Of a DNA stretch of 8,883 nt, positions 6,161 to 8,883 are shown in pieces. The notes below the pieces were generated by a model. The model searched no databases. It saw only the letters and a list, made by a program, of their open reading frames with translations, and had not been told where the DNA came from. How positions within the stretch are numbered: position 1 is the stretch's first letter; every line of letters starts with the position of its first letter. The position numbers and the translations under genes are program-made. The stretch is from positions 1 to 8,883 of the forward strand of contig USQA01000042.1 of assembly GCA_900556695.1 (NCBI GenBank), written 5' to 3'. This DNA comes from an uncultured Clostridium sp. Lineage in GTDB: Bacteria; Bacillota; Clostridia; TANB77; CAG-508.

Positions 6161-6832
6161 TTAATGTACTATTTTTTCATTTATAATTTCTAATACTTTA
6201 TTTGTTACTTCTTCAATATTCATATTAGTTGAGTCAATATAAACTGCATCATCTGCTTTTTTTAGCGCTCCAATTTCCTTTTCCATGTCATTTTTATCTC
6301 TTGTTTTTATATTTTCTAAAATTTCTTCATATGGCATATCAATACCTAATATTTGATTTTGTTTATATCTTCTATTAGCTCTTTCTTCTGGTGTAGCATC
6401 TAAATATATTTTAACATCTGCATTTGGAAATACATAAGTTCCAATATCTCTTCCTTCCATGATAACTTTTTTTCCATCTGCACATTTTCTAAATATTTCA
6501 TTTAACTTAAATCTAACTTCTTTTATTGAAGAAACAAATGATACAATTTTAGCAACATCTTTTTCTCTTATTCTTGTTGTTACATCTTTACCATTTAAGT
6601 ATACAATATCTTTTGAATTATCTGTTTCAAATTCAATTTCTATATCATCTAACAAATTTATTATTTTTTCTTTTTCTTCTAATTCTATTTTTCTATTTAT
6701 TGTTTCTAAAGCTACACATCTATATGCAGATCCTGATCCTATATTAACAAGTCCTAATTTCTTTGCTACAAGCTCTGTTACTGTTCCTTTTCCACTACCT
6801 GCTGGTCCATCAATTGCTACTATAAAACTCAT
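6161..6832 (-). CDS. cmk: Cytidylate kinase
   Basis: This 223-residue protein has the usual length of bacterial CMP/dCMP kinase, which makes CDP/dCDP from CMP/dCMP and ATP in the cytosol. The P-loop is I7-D-G-P-A-G-S-G-K15-G-T17. The NMP-binding part includes S33-G-S-A-Y-R38, and E126-G-R-D129-I-G-T131 is the conserved GRDIGT motif. R178-D-x-x-D182 and A193-D-D-A-x-x-I-D200 near the C-terminus are family features. Two positions differ from the common pattern: NIGSGSAYR replaces the usual xxDTGAxYR, and K185 stands where RDxxDxxR normally has Arg. Its ribosome binding site (GGAG) lies inside the last codons of the upstream gene and only 3 nt separate the stop from this ATG, so translation is probably coupled. 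plsC follows in the same operon. Confidence 0.93.
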   Translation of the reverse strand: MSFIVAIDGPAGSGKGTVTELVAKKLGLVNIGSGSAYRCVALETINRKIELEEKEKIINLLDDIEIEFETDNSKDIVYLNGKDVTTRIREKDVAKIVSFVSSIKEVRFKLNEIFRKCADGKKVIMEGRDIGTYVFPNADVKIYLDATPEERANRRYKQNQILGIDMPYEEILENIKTRDKNDMEKEIGALKKADDAVYIDSTNMNIEEVTNKVLEIINEKIVH

Positions 6833-6835
6833 TTT

Positions 6836-7735
6836 TTATTCTCCTATCTCTTCTTCATTTTGTGGTACATAAATATTTTTGGCTACTACATCTAATTCTA
6901 CTACATTCATGGCTGTTAATTTTTCTATTTCTTTTTTTGATTTTTCTTTAAAAGCATTTATTCCTTCTTTTACATTAAAGCCATATACAATACTTACTTC
7001 CATATATATTTTTACACCTTCACCATAGTTTTCAACTCTTGTTTTTAAAACTTTATATATAGCTGGTGTTTGAATTGCTAAATATTCTAATATTTGTCTA
7101 AAAACCACATCTGAAATAGTAAATTTTCCCATATAACTAAAAGTTGGTCTGATTATTGATTTTTCAGATACATATGGTTTTTGCCCTTTACCTTTTGATT
7201 TAAATATTTGTAATGGGTCTAATAAATATCCTGAAAAATCTTTTTTTATTTCAAATGTTGGAACTGGAATAACATGTTTTCCTTCTGTTTCTCTAATTCT
7301 TCTAGCTGTTTTCATTTCTTGTTCTGTTGCTACATCTGTAATATAAATAGTTTCAGAGATTTCTGGCAAGCCCAAATTTGCGGCTATTTTTTGTACCATT
7401 CCATCTGATGTTCCTAAAATTAATATGCTTTCTGGTCTGTATTTTTTTAAAGCTTTTACTATTATTTCTCTTTCTTCTTCTTCATAAAATAATGCATGTT
7501 TTACTGTACCTACTTTAGTAGGCGCTTTTTTTGCAGATTCTCCTGCAATAACTTCATTTTCTTTTATCAATAAACCATCATCAATAATATAATTAATATT
7601 TCTTTCACTTGCTACCATTTGTGCTCTATAACTTTTTCCTGTTCCAGATGGTCCAACAAAAGCATATACTTTTATCTTATTTGCAAATGGTAATTTTATT
7701 TCTTTTAATAACAATTTGTTTCCTCTTTTCATCAT
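6836..7735 (-). CDS. P-loop ATPase fused to an Asp23/Gls24-like domain
   Basis: This 299-residue protein appears to join two domains. Residues 21-35 (KVYAFVGPSGTGKS) hold a clear Walker A motif, G28-P-S-G-T-G-K34-S35; I49-I-D-D and S103-I-L-I-L-G-T-S-D111 are possible acidic nucleotide-site segments. Residues about 200-292 (GKFTISDVVFRQI... to MEVSIVYGFNVKEGINAF...VVELDVVAKNIYV) match the alternating strand-helix pattern of the Asp23/Gls24 (DUF322) family of envelope-stress proteins. No signal peptide or membrane helix is seen. The ATG at 7735 has no good ribosome binding site, whereas AGAGG lies 7 nt before a TTG at 7714-7712, which would give a 292-residue protein with an intact P-loop. It has its own promoter and is followed after 3 nt by cmk. 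The function is unknown; an ATP-dependent role linked to the envelope is a guess. Confidence 0.8.
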   Translation of the reverse strand: MMKRGNKLLLKEIKLPFANKIKVYAFVGPSGTGKSYRAQMVASERNINYIIDDGLLIKENEVIAGESAKKAPTKVGTVKHALFYEEEEREIIVKALKKYRPESILILGTSDGMVQKIAANLGLPEISETIYITDVATEQEMKTARRIRETEGKHVIPVPTFEIKKDFSGYLLDPLQIFKSKGKGQKPYVSEKSIIRPTFSYMGKFTISDVVFRQILEYLAIQTPAIYKVLKTRVENYGEGVKIYMEVSIVYGFNVKEGINAFKEKSKKEIEKLTAMNVVELDVVAKNIYVPQNEEEIGE

Positions 7736-7773
7736 ATATGTTTTATTACTTATAAAATCTTCTCTATTACAAT

Positions 7774-7802
7774 ATTATATTCTATTTAATACTAAAAAAC
7801 AA
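7774..7802 (-). promoter_or_regulatory. Promoter of the ATPase-cmk-plsC operon
   Basis: On the minus strand TTGTTT (7802-7797), 17 nt, TATAAT (7779-7774). Transcription would start near 7767, 32 nt before the ATG at 7735 or 53 nt before the alternative TTG at 7714. It lies in the 103-bp gap after rlmN, where no convincing terminator is seen. Confidence 0.6.
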
Positions 7803-7838
7803 GTTTCTTTGACTTTAAAAAATTAGTCACTTATAATG

Positions 7839-8861
7839 TTATTTTAAATTTTTTCTTCTTAATTGACCACAAGCTGCATCTATATCTGATCCTAGTTCTC
7901 TTCTAATAGTTGCTACTATACCATGCTCATTTAAATAGTCTCTAAATTTCATGATATTTTCATTTGAACTTTTGTCAAATTTTCCATTTTCTATTTTATT
8001 AATAGGTATTAAATTTACATGACAATTCATTCCTTTTAAAAGTTTTACTAATTCTTTTGCATCTTCTAAATTATCATTATTGTCTTTTGCTAATGCATAT
8101 TCAAATGATATTCTTCTATGTGTTTTTTCTATATAATCTTTACATGCTTGTATTAATTCTTCTATTGGAAATGCATTGTTTATAGGCATCATACTACTTC
8201 TTTTTTCATTATTTGTAGCATGTAATGATATTGATAATGTACATTGTATATTTTCTTCTGCTAAACGTTTTATTCCAGGTACTAATCCACTTGTTGAAAC
8301 ACTTATATGTCTTGCTCCTATATTTAATCCTTTTGGGTTATTTATAATTCTTATTGCATTTATAACATTTGCATAATTATTTAATGGTTCTCCTATTCCC
8401 ATAAAAACAATATTTGAAATTCTAACTCCAGTATCTTGTTCTACTGCTATAAGTTGTTCTACAATTTCTCCACTTGTTAAATTTCTTTCAAAATTTATTC
8501 CTGTTGAAGCGCAAAACTTGCACCCCATTTTACAGCCAATTTGAGAAGACACACAAATACTATAACCATGATGATAACTCATTAATACTGTTTCTATTGC
8601 ATTTCCATCTAAAACATCAAATAAATATTTAATTGTTCCATCTTTAGCTTCTTGTTTTTTTAATATATTAAAATTACAAATTGTATAATTTTGTTTCAAT
8701 TTTTCTCTTAATTCTAATGATATATTTGTCATTTCATCAAAACTTTTTACCTTTTCTTGATATAACCATTTAAATATTTGTTCTGCTCTAAATGGCTTTT
8801 CGCCTAATTCATTCATTTCCTCTTTTAATTGTGCTAAATCATAATCTTTTATGTTTTTCAT
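7839..8861 (-). CDS. rlmN: Dual-specificity 23S rRNA A2503 / tRNA A37 C2-methyltransferase RlmN
   Basis: With the chosen start this is a 340-residue radical SAM enzyme, normal for RlmN. The [4Fe-4S]-binding motif C110-x3-C114-x2-C117 (in GCKMGCKFCAS) is intact. The C-terminal Cys331 in GSDIDAACGQL matches the Cys that carries the methyl group in the RlmN mechanism. The N-terminal helical part (KPFRAEQIFKWLYQEK) and GIGEPLNNY are also typical. The enzyme methylates C2 of adenosine in the ribosomal peptidyl transferase centre and in tRNA, using two SAM molecules. The frame is open to an ATG at 8882, but the ATG at 8861 is preferred: AAGGTG lies 5 nt before it, and it overlaps the stop of an upstream frame as ATGA. 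A Cfr-type A2503 C8 methyltransferase is less likely given the typical RlmN C-terminus. Confidence 0.95.
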   Translation of the reverse strand: MKNIKDYDLAQLKEEMNELGEKPFRAEQIFKWLYQEKVKSFDEMTNISLELREKLKQNYTICNFNILKKQEAKDGTIKYLFDVLDGNAIETVLMSYHHGYSICVSSQIGCKMGCKFCASTGINFERNLTSGEIVEQLIAVEQDTGVRISNIVFMGIGEPLNNYANVINAIRIINNPKGLNIGARHISVSTSGLVPGIKRLAEENIQCTLSISLHATNNEKRSSMMPINNAFPIEELIQACKDYIEKTHRRISFEYALAKDNNDNLEDAKELVKLLKGMNCHVNLIPINKIENGKFDKSSNENIMKFRDYLNEHGIVATIRRELGSDIDAACGQLRRKNLK

Positions 8862-8883
8862 TTTCTCACCTTTTTCATCCATA
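8858..8883 (-). CDS. Last codons of an upstream gene, possibly rsmB (partial)
   Basis: The minus-strand frame ending at TGA 8860-8858 reads WMKKVRK before the stop, and this TGA overlaps the rlmN ATG in a 4-base ATGA junction typical of tightly coupled genes. The basic tail resembles the end of RsmB (16S rRNA m5C methyltransferase), which often precedes rlmN in Bacillota. Only seven residues are visible, so both the gene and its identity are inferred. Confidence 0.35.

Noticed and set aside
6459..6872. Plus-strand open frame of 137 codons opposite cmk
   Set aside because: Antisense shadow of cmk and the end of the ATPase gene, with no ribosome binding site or promoter.
7803..7838. Possible rlmN terminator (TGACT/AGTCA)
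   Set aside because: The stem has only 5 bp, the loop is large and no proper T tract follows.
1..8883. CRISPR array, tRNA/rRNA genes, insertion sequences, phage genes
   Set aside because: No regularly spaced repeats, cloverleaf-like segments, transposase or phage genes were seen; the two plus-strand insertions lack recognisable mobile-element ends.

Overview
The window looks like a piece of chromosome from a very AT-rich low-GC Gram-positive bacterium, most likely a clostridial Bacillota. The grounds are strong AGGAGG-type ribosome binding sites, near-consensus sigma-A promoters (TTGACA/TATAAT, often with a TG extension), heavy use of AT-ending codons, and the gene families present. TGG codes for Trp and TAA/TGA act as stops, so the code is standard. 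Most genes are housekeeping genes for translation, nucleotide and lipid metabolism, and nearly all lie on the minus strand.

Minus strand, from the right edge leftwards: the last codons of an upstream gene (possibly rsmB) overlap the start of rlmN (23S/tRNA adenine C2 methyltransferase). After a promoter comes an operon of three genes: a P-loop ATPase fused to an Asp23/Gls24-like domain, cmk (cytidylate kinase) and plsC (acylglycerol-phosphate acyltransferase). Next is typA/bipA, with a perfect consensus promoter and a leader hairpin. Then comes trmR (tRNA 5-hydroxyuridine O-methyltransferase), broken by a one-base frameshift, and trhP (U32 family, tRNA uridine hydroxylation). At the left edge is the start of a gene with a signal-peptide-like N-terminus.

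Two plus-strand genes interrupt this block. One is a stand-alone RelA/SpoT-type (p)ppGpp synthetase-like gene between trmR and trhP. The other is a 96-residue orphan between typA and trmR. Each has its own strong promoter, a strong ribosome binding site and a hairpin terminator, so both look like independently expressed insertions into an older minus-strand gene order.

TrhP and TrmR act one after the other on the tRNA wobble uridine (U34 to ho5U to mo5U), and RlmN and TypA act on rRNA/tRNA and the ribosome, so translation is the main theme. The points most worth a second look are the trmR frameshift, the solitary alarmone synthetase gene with an operator-like palindrome in its promoter, the ATPase-Asp23 fusion coupled to cmk, and the typA leader hairpin that could mask or release the ribosome binding site.
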